Positions 1 to 8,339 of a stretch of 38,297 nucleotides of DNA are shown here, piece by piece. The notes under the pieces were generated by a model. That model saw only the letters and a list, made by a program, of their open reading frames with translations, was not told the origin of the DNA and did no database searches. A program made the position numbers and the translations under genes. Source of the stretch: DASQPJ01 sp036268355 (GTDB taxonomy: Bacteria; Actinomycetota; Actinomycetes; Sporichthyales; Sporichthyaceae); assembly GCA_036268355.1 (NCBI GenBank), contig DATAUG010000124.1, positions 1 through 38,297 on the forward strand, in the 5' to 3' direction. Position 1 is the stretch's first letter, and each line of letters begins with the position of its first letter.

Positions 1-34
1 CCGAGCAGCTCAGCATCAGCGAATTGAGCGTGGG

Positions 35-110
35 TGTCGCCCACCTACCGGAACGACTGTCGCCCACCTACCGGAACCGCGTCCGCAAACTGTCGCCCAG
101 GAACCGGAAC
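35..110 (+). repeat. Three direct copies of a 20-bp terminal-type repeat, probable IS21-family element end
   Basis: TGTCGCCCACCTACCGGAAC occurs at 35-54 and again, identical, at 58-77. A diverged third copy lies at 91-110, with GGA replacing CCT in the middle. Several short direct copies starting with TGT inside one end is the usual look of an IS21-type (istA/istB) element terminus. No transposase gene is visible, because the window starts here; an in-frame stop at 25-27 could close an istB-like gene that lies off the edge, but this is inference. Confidence 0.45.
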
Positions 111-201
111 CAATGTGTCCAGCATCTACCGGGCCAGCACATACGCCGAAGCGCCCACAGATTCCACGAGGGATTCCATGGAGCCGATCTGGTATCGATG
201 T

Positions 202-235
202 CCAGGTCAGTAGTAGGCTTCTGACCTGGGTTTTT
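202..235 (+). terminator. Intrinsic terminator reading rightwards
   Basis: A 9-bp perfect stem (202-210 with 221-229, CCAGGTCAG/CTGACCTGG) has a 10-base loop and is followed by G and five T (231-235). On the plus strand this is a textbook rho-independent terminator, and would stop transcription entering from the putative mobile element before it runs antisense into the tRNA gene. On the minus strand the hairpin lies just past the tRNA CCA but has no T tract, so it is less convincing in that direction. Confidence 0.75.
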
Positions 236-236
236 G

Positions 237-313
237 TGGAGCCGCCTATCGGAATCGAACCGATGACCTACGCATTACGAGTGCGTCGCTCTAGCCGTCT
301 GAGCTAAGGCGGC
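237..313 (-). tRNA. tRNA-Thr (anticodon CGU)
   Basis: On the minus strand this folds as a full cloverleaf. The acceptor stem is GCCGCCT/AGGCGGC (307-313 with 241-247). The anticodon stem is ACGCA/TGCGT around the loop CTCGTAA, giving anticodon CGT, which reads ACG (threonine). The T arm contains the standard TTCGATT loop. The discriminator base is U (240), and CCA is encoded in the DNA (239-237), which is not universal in actinobacteria. The body without CCA is 241-313. Confidence 0.97.
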
Positions 314-367
314 GTGGGACCGAATAACCCCGGCCCCGCCGGCGCACAGCTTACGGCAGGGGCTGGG

Positions 368-1738
368 TCAGAGGATCACGCCCGGGTTCAGGATGCCGTG
401 CGGGTCGAAGGCCAGCTTGATCCGCCGGGTCAGTTCCAGCGCGTCGGGCCCGATCTGGTCGCCGAGCCAGGGCCGCTTGAGGCGGCCCACGCCATGCTCG
501 CCGGTGATCGTGCCGCCGAGGGTGATCGCCAGATCCATGATCTCGCCGAAGGCCGCCTCGGCGCGCGCGGTGGCGGCCACGTCGGCGGGGTCGAAGATCA
601 GCAGCGGGTGGGTGTTGCCGTCGCCGGCGTGCGCGATCAGCGCGATCTCCACCTCGCGGGTCGCCCCGATGCGATGGACGCCGTCGACCAGTTCGGGCAG
701 CCGGGGCAACGGCACCCCGACGTCCTCCAGCAGGAGCTTGCCGCGCCGCTCGGCCGCGGGGATGGCGCTGCGCCGGGCGACCACGAAGGCGTCGCCCTCC
801 TGGGCGTCCTCGGTGGCCGCGACCTCGGTGGCGCCGTACTTCTCGAAGGCCGCGACGATCGCTGAAAGCTCCCGTTCCCGGGCCGGGCCCTCGGCGTCGG
901 TCTGGGCGATCAGCAACGCGGCGGCGTCGCGGTCCAGCCCCATCCGCAGCATGTCCTCGACCGCGTTGACCGCAACGGAGTCCATGTACTCGAGCATTGC
1001 CGGCCGCAGTGCCGACGTGATCGCGAGCACCGCCCCGGTGGCGTCTGCGTCGGTGGCGAATGTGGCGACCGCGGTGGCCGGAACCGCCTGCGCCGGCAAC
1101 AGACGCAGCGTCACTTCCGTTATCACGCCGAGGATTCCCTCGCTGCCGACCATCAACTTGGTCAACGACAACCCGGCGCAGTCCTTGAGTCGGGGTCCGC
1201 CCAGGCGGATCGCCGTCCCGTCGGCGAGCACCACCTGCATGCCCAGCACGTAGTCGGAGGTCACCCCGTACTTCACGCAGCACAGCCCGCCGGCGTTGGT
1301 GGCGACGTTGCCGCCGATCGAGCAGATCTGGAACGACGAGGGATCCGGCGGGTACCACAACCCAAGAGCGGAGGCGGCGGCCTTGACCTCGGCGTTCAAC
1401 AGTCCCGGCCCCACCACGGCCGTGCGGGTGGTCGGGTCGACGTGCAACGAGCGCATCCGCTCGGTGCTCAACACCACCCCGTCGGTGCACGCCGTGCTGC
1501 CGCCGGACAGGCCGGTCCCGGCCCCGCGGGTGGTCACGCTGACCCCGTGCCGCCCGGCCCAGCGAATCGTGAGTTGCACGTGTTCGGTCGACTCCGCGCG
1601 GACCACCGCGGCAGGGATTCCGGCGGTCGGGTCGAAGGCCCGGTCCATCCGGTACTTGTCGATGCGGTCGAAGTCGGTGATCACCACGCCGCCCGGCATC
1701 GAACCGGCCAGGTCCCCCAATGCCTCTGTGCTCAGCAC
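368..1738 (-). CDS. FAD-binding oxidoreductase, GlcD / D-lactate dehydrogenase type
   Basis: This 456-residue protein belongs to the VAO/PCMH flavoprotein family with the FAD-oxidase C-terminal domain typical of glycolate oxidase subunit GlcD and D-lactate or D-2-hydroxyacid dehydrogenases. The FAD-binding half contains TTRGAGTGLSGG (pyrophosphate loop), PPDPSS, GGNVATNAGG and GSEGILGVITE. The C-terminal half contains HAGDGNTHP, with its metal- or substrate-binding histidines, and GEHGVGRLK. It would oxidise a 2-hydroxyacid and pass electrons to a quinone or another acceptor; the substrate cannot be read from sequence. The GTG start at 1738 overlaps the last codons of the upstream lipoprotein hydrolase (ATGTGCTGA), so the two are translationally coupled, although no functional link is obvious. 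A long in-frame extension upstream is only read-through of the hydrolase in another frame. Confidence 0.93.
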   Translation of the reverse strand: MLSTEALGDLAGSMPGGVVITDFDRIDKYRMDRAFDPTAGIPAAVVRAESTEHVQLTIRWAGRHGVSVTTRGAGTGLSGGSTACTDGVVLSTERMRSLHVDPTTRTAVVGPGLLNAEVKAAASALGLWYPPDPSSFQICSIGGNVATNAGGLCCVKYGVTSDYVLGMQVVLADGTAIRLGGPRLKDCAGLSLTKLMVGSEGILGVITEVTLRLLPAQAVPATAVATFATDADATGAVLAITSALRPAMLEYMDSVAVNAVEDMLRMGLDRDAAALLIAQTDAEGPARERELSAIVAAFEKYGATEVAATEDAQEGDAFVVARRSAIPAAERRGKLLLEDVGVPLPRLPELVDGVHRIGATREVEIALIAHAGDGNTHPLLIFDPADVAATARAEAAFGEIMDLAITLGGTITGEHGVGRLKRPWLGDQIGPDALELTRRIKLAFDPHGILNPGVIL

Positions 1739-3303
1739 ATCGTGCCCTTGGCGGGCGGGGTGCCGGTCAACAGGTAGGTGTCGACGGCCGAGTCGACGCA
1801 CGTGTTGCCGTCGCCGAATGTCGTGTGCCCGTCGCCGTCGTGCGAGAGGAACACCCCGGAATCCAGTTCGTCGGCGAGGTTCTTCGCCCACTGGTACGGG
1901 GTAGCCGGGTCGCGCGTGGTCCCGATGACCACGATCGGCGGCGTGCCGGGCGCGTGGATCGGGCCCGGTTGGCTCGTCGGCGCCACCGGCCAGAAATTGC
2001 AGGGCAGGTTGCCCCAGGCGATGAACGGCCCGAACACCGGCGAGGCCGCGGTCAACTGCGGGAGGAGCGCCTTGATCTCGTCGACGGTGTCGGCGCCCGG
2101 GTGATCGAGGCAGTTGACCGCGTAGATGGCCTCGTTCTGGTTGTTCAGGTAGTGCCCCTTGACCCGTTCGAAATAGCCGTCGGCCAGCTGCAACAGCAGC
2201 GAGCCGTCGCCCACCTCGGCCGCGGCGACCGCCGAACGCAGGCCGGCCCAGCTCTTCTGGCTGTACATGGCGGCGAGGATCGCGGTCGTGGCCAGCGCGA
2301 CGTTGAGCTTTCGGCCGGGCACGCCGGTCGGCAGCGGATGCTGCTCCACGGCGGCCAGCAGTTTCGCCACACGATCGGTCACCGCAGTCGCGCTCGAGCC
2401 CAACGGGCAGGAGCCGGACAGGCAGTTCTTCACGAACGAGGAATAGGCCAGCTCGAACCCCTGGGCCTGGCCCAACGAGATCTGAGCGGTCGTCAGCGCC
2501 GGGTCGATCACCCCGTCGAGAACCATCCGCCCGACGTGGGTCGGGAACAGGCCGGCGTAGACCGCGCCGATGTAGGTGCCGTAGGAATAACCCAGGTAGT
2601 GCAACTGCGAGTCGCCCACCGCCGCGCGCATCACGTCGAGGTCGCGCGCCACCGACGGGGTTCCCACGTTGGCCAGCAGCGGCCCGTCCTTCGTGCACGC
2701 GTCGGCGAACCGCTGATCCTCGTCCTGGACCTCCGAGATCTGCGACGGCGTGGTCGGATCCGGGTTCGTCGAAAGGAATGTGTCCAACTGACTGTCCGTC
2801 AGACAGTGGATGGCCGGCTTGCTGGACCCGATCCCGCGCGGGTCGAACCCGACCACGTCGTAGTGCGCCCGTATCGCGGCCGGGATCTTCGACCAGGCCA
2901 GCTGAACGAACTCCACACCTGATCCGCCGGGACCACCGGGGTTGGTGAACAACGACCCGAGGCGCTCGCCCGGGTCGGCCGCGAGTTTCCGGTTCACGGC
3001 CAGCGCGATGGTGGCGCCGCCGGGGTTCGTCCAATCGCGCGGCACGGTGACCCATGCGCACTGCAGTCCACCGGCGCACGCGGTCCAGTCCAGCTTCTGG
3101 TCGTAGAACCTCGCGTACGCCGGGTCGGTCGAGGGGTCCGGCGCGGCGGTCGGCGTCGGGGTCGGGGTGAGGGTGGGCGTCGGGGGCTCGCTCGGGCCGC
3201 TCGATGCCGAGATCTGCGGCGCCGGTGGCACCGCGGTGGACGTCCCACACGCGGCAGACAGCACGACGGCGAAGCCGGTGGCGAGAACCCGTCGAATTCG
3301 CAT
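1732..3303 (-). CDS. TAP-family alpha/beta hydrolase lipoprotein (Hip1/CaeA-like), copy 1
   Basis: This 523-residue exported hydrolase resembles Streptomyces tripeptidyl aminopeptidase and the mycobacterial cell-envelope protease Hip1 (CaeA). Residues 1-20 form a signal peptide ending LSAAC, a slightly off-consensus lipobox, followed by a Pro/Thr-rich linker. The oxyanion region is GGPGGSG, then GFDPRGIGSS. The nucleophile elbow is GYSYGTYIG (Ser). A C-terminal TAP-like domain carries an Asp in GTTRDPATPY and the catalytic His in DGDGHTTFG. It would act outside the membrane as a serine amino- or oligopeptidase, or esterase. It is a paralogue of the next gene upstream (3409-4995), so a tandem duplication is likely. 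The ATG at 3303 lies six bases after a TATCGT -10 element and has no Shine-Dalgarno, so the mRNA is probably leaderless. Confidence 0.93.
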   Translation of the reverse strand: MRIRRVLATGFAVVLSAACGTSTAVPPAPQISASSGPSEPPTPTLTPTPTPTAAPDPSTDPAYARFYDQKLDWTACAGGLQCAWVTVPRDWTNPGGATIALAVNRKLAADPGERLGSLFTNPGGPGGSGVEFVQLAWSKIPAAIRAHYDVVGFDPRGIGSSKPAIHCLTDSQLDTFLSTNPDPTTPSQISEVQDEDQRFADACTKDGPLLANVGTPSVARDLDVMRAAVGDSQLHYLGYSYGTYIGAVYAGLFPTHVGRMVLDGVIDPALTTAQISLGQAQGFELAYSSFVKNCLSGSCPLGSSATAVTDRVAKLLAAVEQHPLPTGVPGRKLNVALATTAILAAMYSQKSWAGLRSAVAAAEVGDGSLLLQLADGYFERVKGHYLNNQNEAIYAVNCLDHPGADTVDEIKALLPQLTAASPVFGPFIAWGNLPCNFWPVAPTSQPGPIHAPGTPPIVVIGTTRDPATPYQWAKNLADELDSGVFLSHDGDGHTTFGDGNTCVDSAVDTYLLTGTPPAKGTMC

Positions 3304-3309
3304 CAGCCG

Positions 3310-3315
3310 ACGATA
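3310..3315 (-). promoter_or_regulatory. Leaderless-type -10 element (TATCGT) of the TAP hydrolase
   Basis: Read on the minus strand, TATCGT is followed by six bases (3309-3304) and then the ATG at 3303. This spacing puts the transcription start at or next to the start codon. I see no convincing -35 and no ribosome binding site. The same layout recurs at eight other genes in this window. Confidence 0.6.
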
Positions 3316-3408
3316 CTGTGCAGCTCGCTGCCGACCGGCCGCAGCGGCAGCCGAACCCGCACGGTCAACTGCACCTGCGGATGCCGATCGCTTGCGCGGA
3401 CATCGGGG

Positions 3409-4995
3409 TCAGCAGCGGATACCGGCCTTCGGCATCGTCCCGCTCAACAGGTAACCGTCGACCGCCGAGTCGATGCACGTGTTCCCTTGCCCGTAGGAAG
3501 TGTGGCCGTCGCCGTCGCGGGTCAACAACGTGGACGAGGTCAGTTCGGTCGACAGCGCCACCGCCCACGGGTACGGGGTTGCCGGGTCGTGAGTGCCCCC
3601 GACGACCAGGATCGGAGCGGCGCCCACGGCTCGAATCGGAGCCGGCTGCGGCGGCGGGTTCAACTGGGGCATGTCCGCGCACGCCAGGTTGCCCCAGGCG
3701 AAGCTGACGCCGAACACCGCCGACGCCGCGCGCATCGCCGGCAGCGCCGCCTGCGCGTCGGCGACGGTGTCGTCGCCCGGGTGGTCCAGACAGTTCACCG
3801 CGAGGTTCGCCTCGTTCGAGTTGTCCTTGAACTGGCCGGGGCCGGTGCGGCTGAGGATCTGGTCGGCGAGGGTGAGCAGGACGTCGCCCTTCCCCTGGAA
3901 CGCGTACGCCAGCGCGATCATCAACTGGGGCCAGACCTGCTTGGGCTCGTACATGGCGAACGCGATTCCGTTCATCGCGTCGCTCTCGGTCAACGACCGC
4001 CCGGCGGCGGTCCGCAACGGTTGGTCGATGAGCCGGGTGAACATGCCGGTCACCGCGTCGGTGATCTGCCGGCGGGACGAGCCGATCGGACACTGCCCGG
4101 TGGCCAGGCAGAAGTCGGCGAAGCGGTCGAACTCGTCCTGGAACCCGGCGGCCTGCATCTCGCTGAGCCCCGCCGGGTCCAGCGCCGGGTCCACCGGTCC
4201 GTCCAGCACCATGCGGCCCACCCGCTGCGGGAACATCCCGGCATAGAACGAGCCGATGTATGTCCCGTAGGAGAAGCCGAACCAGTTCAGCTTCGCGTCG
4301 CCCACGACCGCACGCATGACGTCGAGGTCGCGGACCACGTCGCGGGTGCCGACGTGCAGGAGCACGGCGCCGGAATCGGCCTTGCACCCGGCCGCGAAAT
4401 CCGCGTCGCCGGTCTGCAGGGCGCCGATCTGGGCGGGGGTGTCCGGCATGCTGTCCAGGGTCAGGAATGCGTCCAGCTTCGGCCCGGGCAGGCATTGCAC
4501 GGGGTCGCTGGCGCCGACGCCCCGTGGGTCGAAACCGACGATGTCGTACTGCGCGCGCAGCGCGTTGCTGTAGATCTCGGTGGCACCGCGCACGAAGTCG
4601 ACACCGGAGGCGCCCGGACCACCCGGGTTGACCAGCAACGAGCCCAGTCGGTGCACCGGGTCGGTGGCGGGCAGCCGCTCCATCGCCAGTTGGATCGCCG
4701 GACCGGACGGCGCGGACCAATCCAGCGGGACGGTCACCTTCGCGCACTGGAATGTCTGGTCGCACTGCGTCCAGGCCGGGTGCTGCGAGTAGAAGGCGGC
4801 CAGCGCCGGTGCACCAGCCGGGTCGGGCGACACCGGCTGGACGGCTTGCGGCACCAAGCTGGGGCCCGCCGAGGGCGTCTGGCCGGGCGTGGCCGCCGAG
4901 CTGTGGTCGGTGCATCCCGCGGCCGCCGCAAGACAGGCCAGCGCGACGCCCGCCGCAGCCGCCCGGCGCCGGAGGCGTCGTCCGGAGCCCCTCAT
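3409..4995 (-). CDS. TAP-family alpha/beta hydrolase lipoprotein, copy 2
   Basis: This 528-residue secreted serine hydrolase is in the same family as the gene at 1732-3303. An Arg-rich n-region and hydrophobic stretch (residues 1-28) end in AAAAGC, a lipobox-like cleavage site, so it is probably a lipoprotein. Key motifs are GGPGASG, GFDPRGVGAS, the nucleophile elbow GFSYGTYIG, GGTHDPATPY (acid) and DGDGHTSYG (His). Its ATG overlaps the holB stop (ATGA, 4995-4992), making it the last gene of the tmk-holB-hydrolase operon. Its product is therefore co-translated with a DNA polymerase subunit, an arrangement also seen in other actinobacteria but without a known functional reason. Confidence 0.92.
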   Translation of the reverse strand: MRGSGRRLRRRAAAAGVALACLAAAAGCTDHSSAATPGQTPSAGPSLVPQAVQPVSPDPAGAPALAAFYSQHPAWTQCDQTFQCAKVTVPLDWSAPSGPAIQLAMERLPATDPVHRLGSLLVNPGGPGASGVDFVRGATEIYSNALRAQYDIVGFDPRGVGASDPVQCLPGPKLDAFLTLDSMPDTPAQIGALQTGDADFAAGCKADSGAVLLHVGTRDVVRDLDVMRAVVGDAKLNWFGFSYGTYIGSFYAGMFPQRVGRMVLDGPVDPALDPAGLSEMQAAGFQDEFDRFADFCLATGQCPIGSSRRQITDAVTGMFTRLIDQPLRTAAGRSLTESDAMNGIAFAMYEPKQVWPQLMIALAYAFQGKGDVLLTLADQILSRTGPGQFKDNSNEANLAVNCLDHPGDDTVADAQAALPAMRAASAVFGVSFAWGNLACADMPQLNPPPQPAPIRAVGAAPILVVGGTHDPATPYPWAVALSTELTSSTLLTRDGDGHTSYGQGNTCIDSAVDGYLLSGTMPKAGIRC

Positions 4996-6155
4996 CGAAG
5001 CGCCAACGTCATGGCCTCCACCGCCAGCAGCGGTGCGACGTTCGCGTCGAGTGCCGTGCGGCAGGCAAGCAGAGCTTCAATCTGACGTAGTGTCACTTCC
5101 GGACTGCCTCCCTCGGCCAGTTCGGCCATCTCGGCCGCGCGGTCGCCGTGCACCGGTGCCACGTCCGCTTGCAACTGATGCGCGAGCACGTCCCGGTACA
5201 ACGCCGTCAGGTCGATCAGGGCACGGTCCAGGCCGTCGCGCATGGCCCGGGTCGCGCGGCCCCGTTGGCGTTTCTCCAGTTCTTTCAGGGCGGCCGCGGC
5301 GCCCGGTGGCTGACGCTCGCGCGGCCCGCCGACCCCGAGCGCGGCCTTCAGCGACTCGCGTTCGGCCGCGTCCGTCACCACGCCCGCGGCCTCCACCTCG
5401 GCCTTGACGGCCTCCAACAACCCGGCGGCCGTGCGCAGGCAGCCCGGCACGTCGCGCAGACCACGGACGCTGCCCAGCACCGCCGCTCGGCGTTCCCGGG
5501 CCGCGGGGTCCGACGCCAACCGACGGGCCCGGCCGATGTGGCCCTGCGACGCGGCCGCGGCGAACTCCGCCAACTCCTCCGGCACACCCTCGGCCCGCAG
5601 CAGCGCGGCGATGTCGCGGGCCGAGGGCGTGACCAGATGCACCAGTCGGCATCGGGACCGGATCGTGGGCAGCACGTCCTCCACGGACGGCGCGCAGAGG
5701 ATCCAGACCGTGCGTGGCGCCGGCTCCTCGATCGCCTTGAGCAATGCGTTGGCGGCCTGCTCGGTGAGCCGGTCGGCGTCCTCGTAGACCAATATCTGGT
5801 AGCGGCCGCCGACCGGGGCCAACGCCGCGCGGCGGACGAGTTCCCGGGTGTCCCTGACCCCGATGCTGAGCAACTCGGTGGCCACCACCTCGACGTCCCG
5901 ATGGGTACCGGCGGCCACGGTCTGGCACGACGCACAGGTGCCGCACCCACCGGAGGCGCATTGCACCGCGGCGGCGAAGGCCCGTGCCGCGGTGGAGCGC
6001 CCGGAGCCCGGGGGCCCGGTCAGCAACCAGGCGTGGGTCATCGCGTCGGCCCCCCGGGCGCCGGGTGACGCCAGACGAGCGGCCGCGTCGATCGCTGCGG
6101 CCTGCAGGGTTGCCACTGCACGAGCCTGCCCCACCAAGGGGGTCCAGACGGTCAC
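4992..6155 (-). CDS. holB: DNA polymerase III subunit delta'
   Basis: This is the 387-residue clamp-loader subunit delta'. The N-terminal AAA+ domain has a P-loop-like GPPGSGRST, in which arginine replaces the usual lysine, so ATP hydrolysis is unlikely; delta' is generally a non-hydrolysing subunit. A four-cysteine zinc module follows (CASGGCGTCASC). SRC (in IRSRC) supplies the arginine finger to the neighbouring DnaX subunit. The C-terminal helical part mediates the clamp-loader ring. The start is GTG at 6155, overlapping the tmk stop as GTGA, and the stop overlaps the next gene as ATGA, so the three genes are translationally coupled. Confidence 0.95.
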   Translation of the reverse strand: MTVWTPLVGQARAVATLQAAAIDAAARLASPGARGADAMTHAWLLTGPPGSGRSTAARAFAAAVQCASGGCGTCASCQTVAAGTHRDVEVVATELLSIGVRDTRELVRRAALAPVGGRYQILVYEDADRLTEQAANALLKAIEEPAPRTVWILCAPSVEDVLPTIRSRCRLVHLVTPSARDIAALLRAEGVPEELAEFAAAASQGHIGRARRLASDPAARERRAAVLGSVRGLRDVPGCLRTAAGLLEAVKAEVEAAGVVTDAAERESLKAALGVGGPRERQPPGAAAALKELEKRQRGRATRAMRDGLDRALIDLTALYRDVLAHQLQADVAPVHGDRAAEMAELAEGGSPEVTLRQIEALLACRTALDANVAPLLAVEAMTLALR

Positions 6156-8263
6156 CGACGCACCGCGCGGTGTGCCGAATCAGAACCCGGCGCCGGCTGC
6201 GGCGGTGCCTCGGCCGGAGCCGCAGACAGCCGCTCGGCCACCGCGGCGGCGACGGAGGCACTGAGCGCGCCGGGTGCCGCGGCGGCGTCGAGCACCAGAT
6301 AGCGCTTGGGTTCGCGCCCGGCCAGATCGAGGAATCCCTGCCGAACCCGGGCATGGAACTCGACGGACTCCGCCTCGATGCGGTCCGGCTCCCCGGCCCG
6401 GCGCCGGGCACCGACCGCCGGGTCGACGTCCAGCAACACCGTCAGGTGCGGGCGCAGCCCTTGGGTCGCCCAGCGCGACAGCCGCTCCACCTCGGCGGCC
6501 GACAATGCCCGCCCGGCGCCCTGGTAGGCGATCGAGGAGTCGACGTATCGGTCGGTCACCACCACGGCACCACGCCGCAGGGCCGGGCGGATCACGCCGG
6601 CGACGTGCTCGGCGCGGTCGGCGGCGTACAACAGCGCCTCCGTTCGGGCGGACAGCCCACCGGTCCCCACGTCGAGCAGCACGTCGCGAAGTTGTTTGCC
6701 GAGCGGCGTTCCGCCGGGCTCGCGGGTCGTCACGACCTCGTGCCCGCGGGCTCGCAACCACTCGGCCAGCCGCTCCACCTGAGTCGACTTGCCCGCGCCG
6801 TCGCCGCCCTCGAAAGCGATGAAATACCCACGCACAATCGGCTCCGGGTCGAGGCTGTGGTTCCGGACAGCGGCGACGACATCGCGGACCAGCGACACCC
6901 CGCGCCGGTCGTCGATGTGCCGGAACGACACCACGCCGACCACGGTGGCCAACACGCCGGCGACGAGGATGACGACCGCCGCGCCACTGTAAGTGATCCG
7001 CACCGCGCGGGTGGGGTGCACGGTGTGGCTGCCGATCGCCGCGGCCAACAACGGCGCCAGCGCCAGCACGGTGATCAGGGTCAACCGCGCGGCGGACTGG
7101 ACGAACGCGAACGTCCGGCCGCGAACGGCGTCCGGCACCTCTTGGCCGAGCAGCGTGTAACCGGTGACCCATCCGACGCCGGTGGCACCGCCGAGCAGCA
7201 CGGTGAAACCGACCACGACCGGGAACTGTGGCGTGAGCCCGATGGCGGCCAGCAGCAGGCCCGCCGAGCTCACCGCGAGCGCGAACATCCGCCGCCGACT
7301 GAGCCGGTCCAGCAGCCGTGGACCGAGCAGCATCCCGACCGCCAACCCCACGAAGACCGCGCCGAACAGCACGCCGTAGCCGGGGTTGCCCGCGTGCAGG
7401 TCACGAACGAAGGTCGGCGCCAACCCGATCACCGTCCCGCCTGCCGCGAACGCCCCGAGCATTCCCACCAGCAGTCCGCGCACCAACGGGGTGACCGCGA
7501 CGAACCGCCAGCCCTCGACCAGCGCGCGAAGCGGGTGCTGCCCAGGCGACGACCGGTCGCGGGCCGACGGGATCGTCAACGACGCGATGGTGGCCGCGCT
7601 GAGCGCGAACGTCGCGGCGTCGAACCACAGCGCCAGCGCGGCCGGGTGTCGGACGAAGAAGGTGTATCGCGCCCCCAGAGTCCCGCTCAGCAGGGACAGC
7701 ACCGTGAACAGCCCGGCCGCCACCGGCGCCGAGCCGTAGGTGGTGAACAGGCTCAGCTGGTTGGCCGCCTCCAATTCCTCCGGCGCCACCAGGTTCGGGA
7801 TCGTCGCCTCCTTGGCCGGTATCCAGAACAGGCTGAACACCTCGGCGGTGAAGGTCGCCGTCAGCAGCCACCAGAGGGTGTCGACCACCGGTATCGACGC
7901 GAACAGCGCGAACCGGCCGACGTCGGCCAGGACCATCGTGGTGCGCCGATCCAGCCGGTCGGCCACCACACCGGCCAACGGCGCGCACACCAGGGCCGGG
8001 ATCAACCGCAGGATGAACACCCCGGCGACCGCGTAGCCCGCCTGGGACGTGGAGTGCTTGGTCAGCTGCGCCGCCATCGCGGTGGTCGCCAGCAGGCCCA
8101 GCCAGTCGCCCAGGCTGGACAGGCTGAGCACCGTCCAGATCCGACGGAACGCGGGCACCTGCAGCGCCGCCCGCAACCCCGTGTTCGTTGCTCGCTTGTG
8201 CTCCGTGCGGTCAACACGCTGCGCAGCCTCGCCCGCCGCGGGCCGACCCGCCGCTTCCCTCAC
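6152..8263 (-). CDS. tmk: MFS transporter fused to thymidylate kinase
   Basis: This is a 703-residue two-domain protein. Residues about 1-460 form a 12-helix major facilitator domain, with MFS loop-type motifs such as GVVADRLDRRT and GPRLLDRLSRRR. Residues about 478-703 are a complete dTMP kinase: P-loop FEGGDGAGKST, the DRY motif in VTDRYVDSSIAYQG, and a lid with DVDPAVGARRR. The kinase converts dTMP to dTDP. The same fusion is known in Streptomyces and relatives; the transporter substrate is unknown and the membrane anchoring of a core nucleotide enzyme is unexplained. The GTG start at 8263 sits six bases after TAAAGT, with no ribosome binding site, suggesting a leaderless operon mRNA covering tmk-holB-hydrolase. 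Confidence 0.94.
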   Translation of the reverse strand: MREAAGRPAAGEAAQRVDRTEHKRATNTGLRAALQVPAFRRIWTVLSLSSLGDWLGLLATTAMAAQLTKHSTSQAGYAVAGVFILRLIPALVCAPLAGVVADRLDRRTTMVLADVGRFALFASIPVVDTLWWLLTATFTAEVFSLFWIPAKEATIPNLVAPEELEAANQLSLFTTYGSAPVAAGLFTVLSLLSGTLGARYTFFVRHPAALALWFDAATFALSAATIASLTIPSARDRSSPGQHPLRALVEGWRFVAVTPLVRGLLVGMLGAFAAGGTVIGLAPTFVRDLHAGNPGYGVLFGAVFVGLAVGMLLGPRLLDRLSRRRMFALAVSSAGLLLAAIGLTPQFPVVVGFTVLLGGATGVGWVTGYTLLGQEVPDAVRGRTFAFVQSAARLTLITVLALAPLLAAAIGSHTVHPTRAVRITYSGAAVVILVAGVLATVVGVVSFRHIDDRRGVSLVRDVVAAVRNHSLDPEPIVRGYFIAFEGGDGAGKSTQVERLAEWLRARGHEVVTTREPGGTPLGKQLRDVLLDVGTGGLSARTEALLYAADRAEHVAGVIRPALRRGAVVVTDRYVDSSIAYQGAGRALSAAEVERLSRWATQGLRPHLTVLLDVDPAVGARRRAGEPDRIEAESVEFHARVRQGFLDLAGREPKRYLVLDAAAAPGALSASVAAAVAERLSAAPAEAPPQPAPGSDSAHRAVRR

Positions 8264-8269
8264 GCCGCC

Positions 8270-8275
8270 ACTTTA
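8270..8275 (-). promoter_or_regulatory. Leaderless-type -10 element (TAAAGT) of tmk
   Basis: On the minus strand TAAAGT is followed by GGCGGC and then GTG at 8263. It lies in the 76-base gap after topA, so tmk-holB-hydrolase probably has its own promoter and is not simply read through from topA. Confidence 0.6.
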
Positions 8276-8339
8276 ACCGGATGCACCGACAGCTCCGGCG
8301 ACCGCGGACCAAGGCGCAGGCGGTCCGTTCGGCGGCGAT

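Noticed and set aside
368..3250. A 960-residue open frame spanning the flavoprotein and the TAP hydrolase region
   Set aside because: Only the part from 1738 downwards matches a protein family; the rest is Arg/Pro/Gly-rich out-of-frame reading of the hydrolase gene.
5950..6060. Arginine in place of lysine in the HolB P-loop as a loss of function
   Set aside because: Delta' is normally not a hydrolysing subunit and its P-loop varies, so this is not noteworthy.
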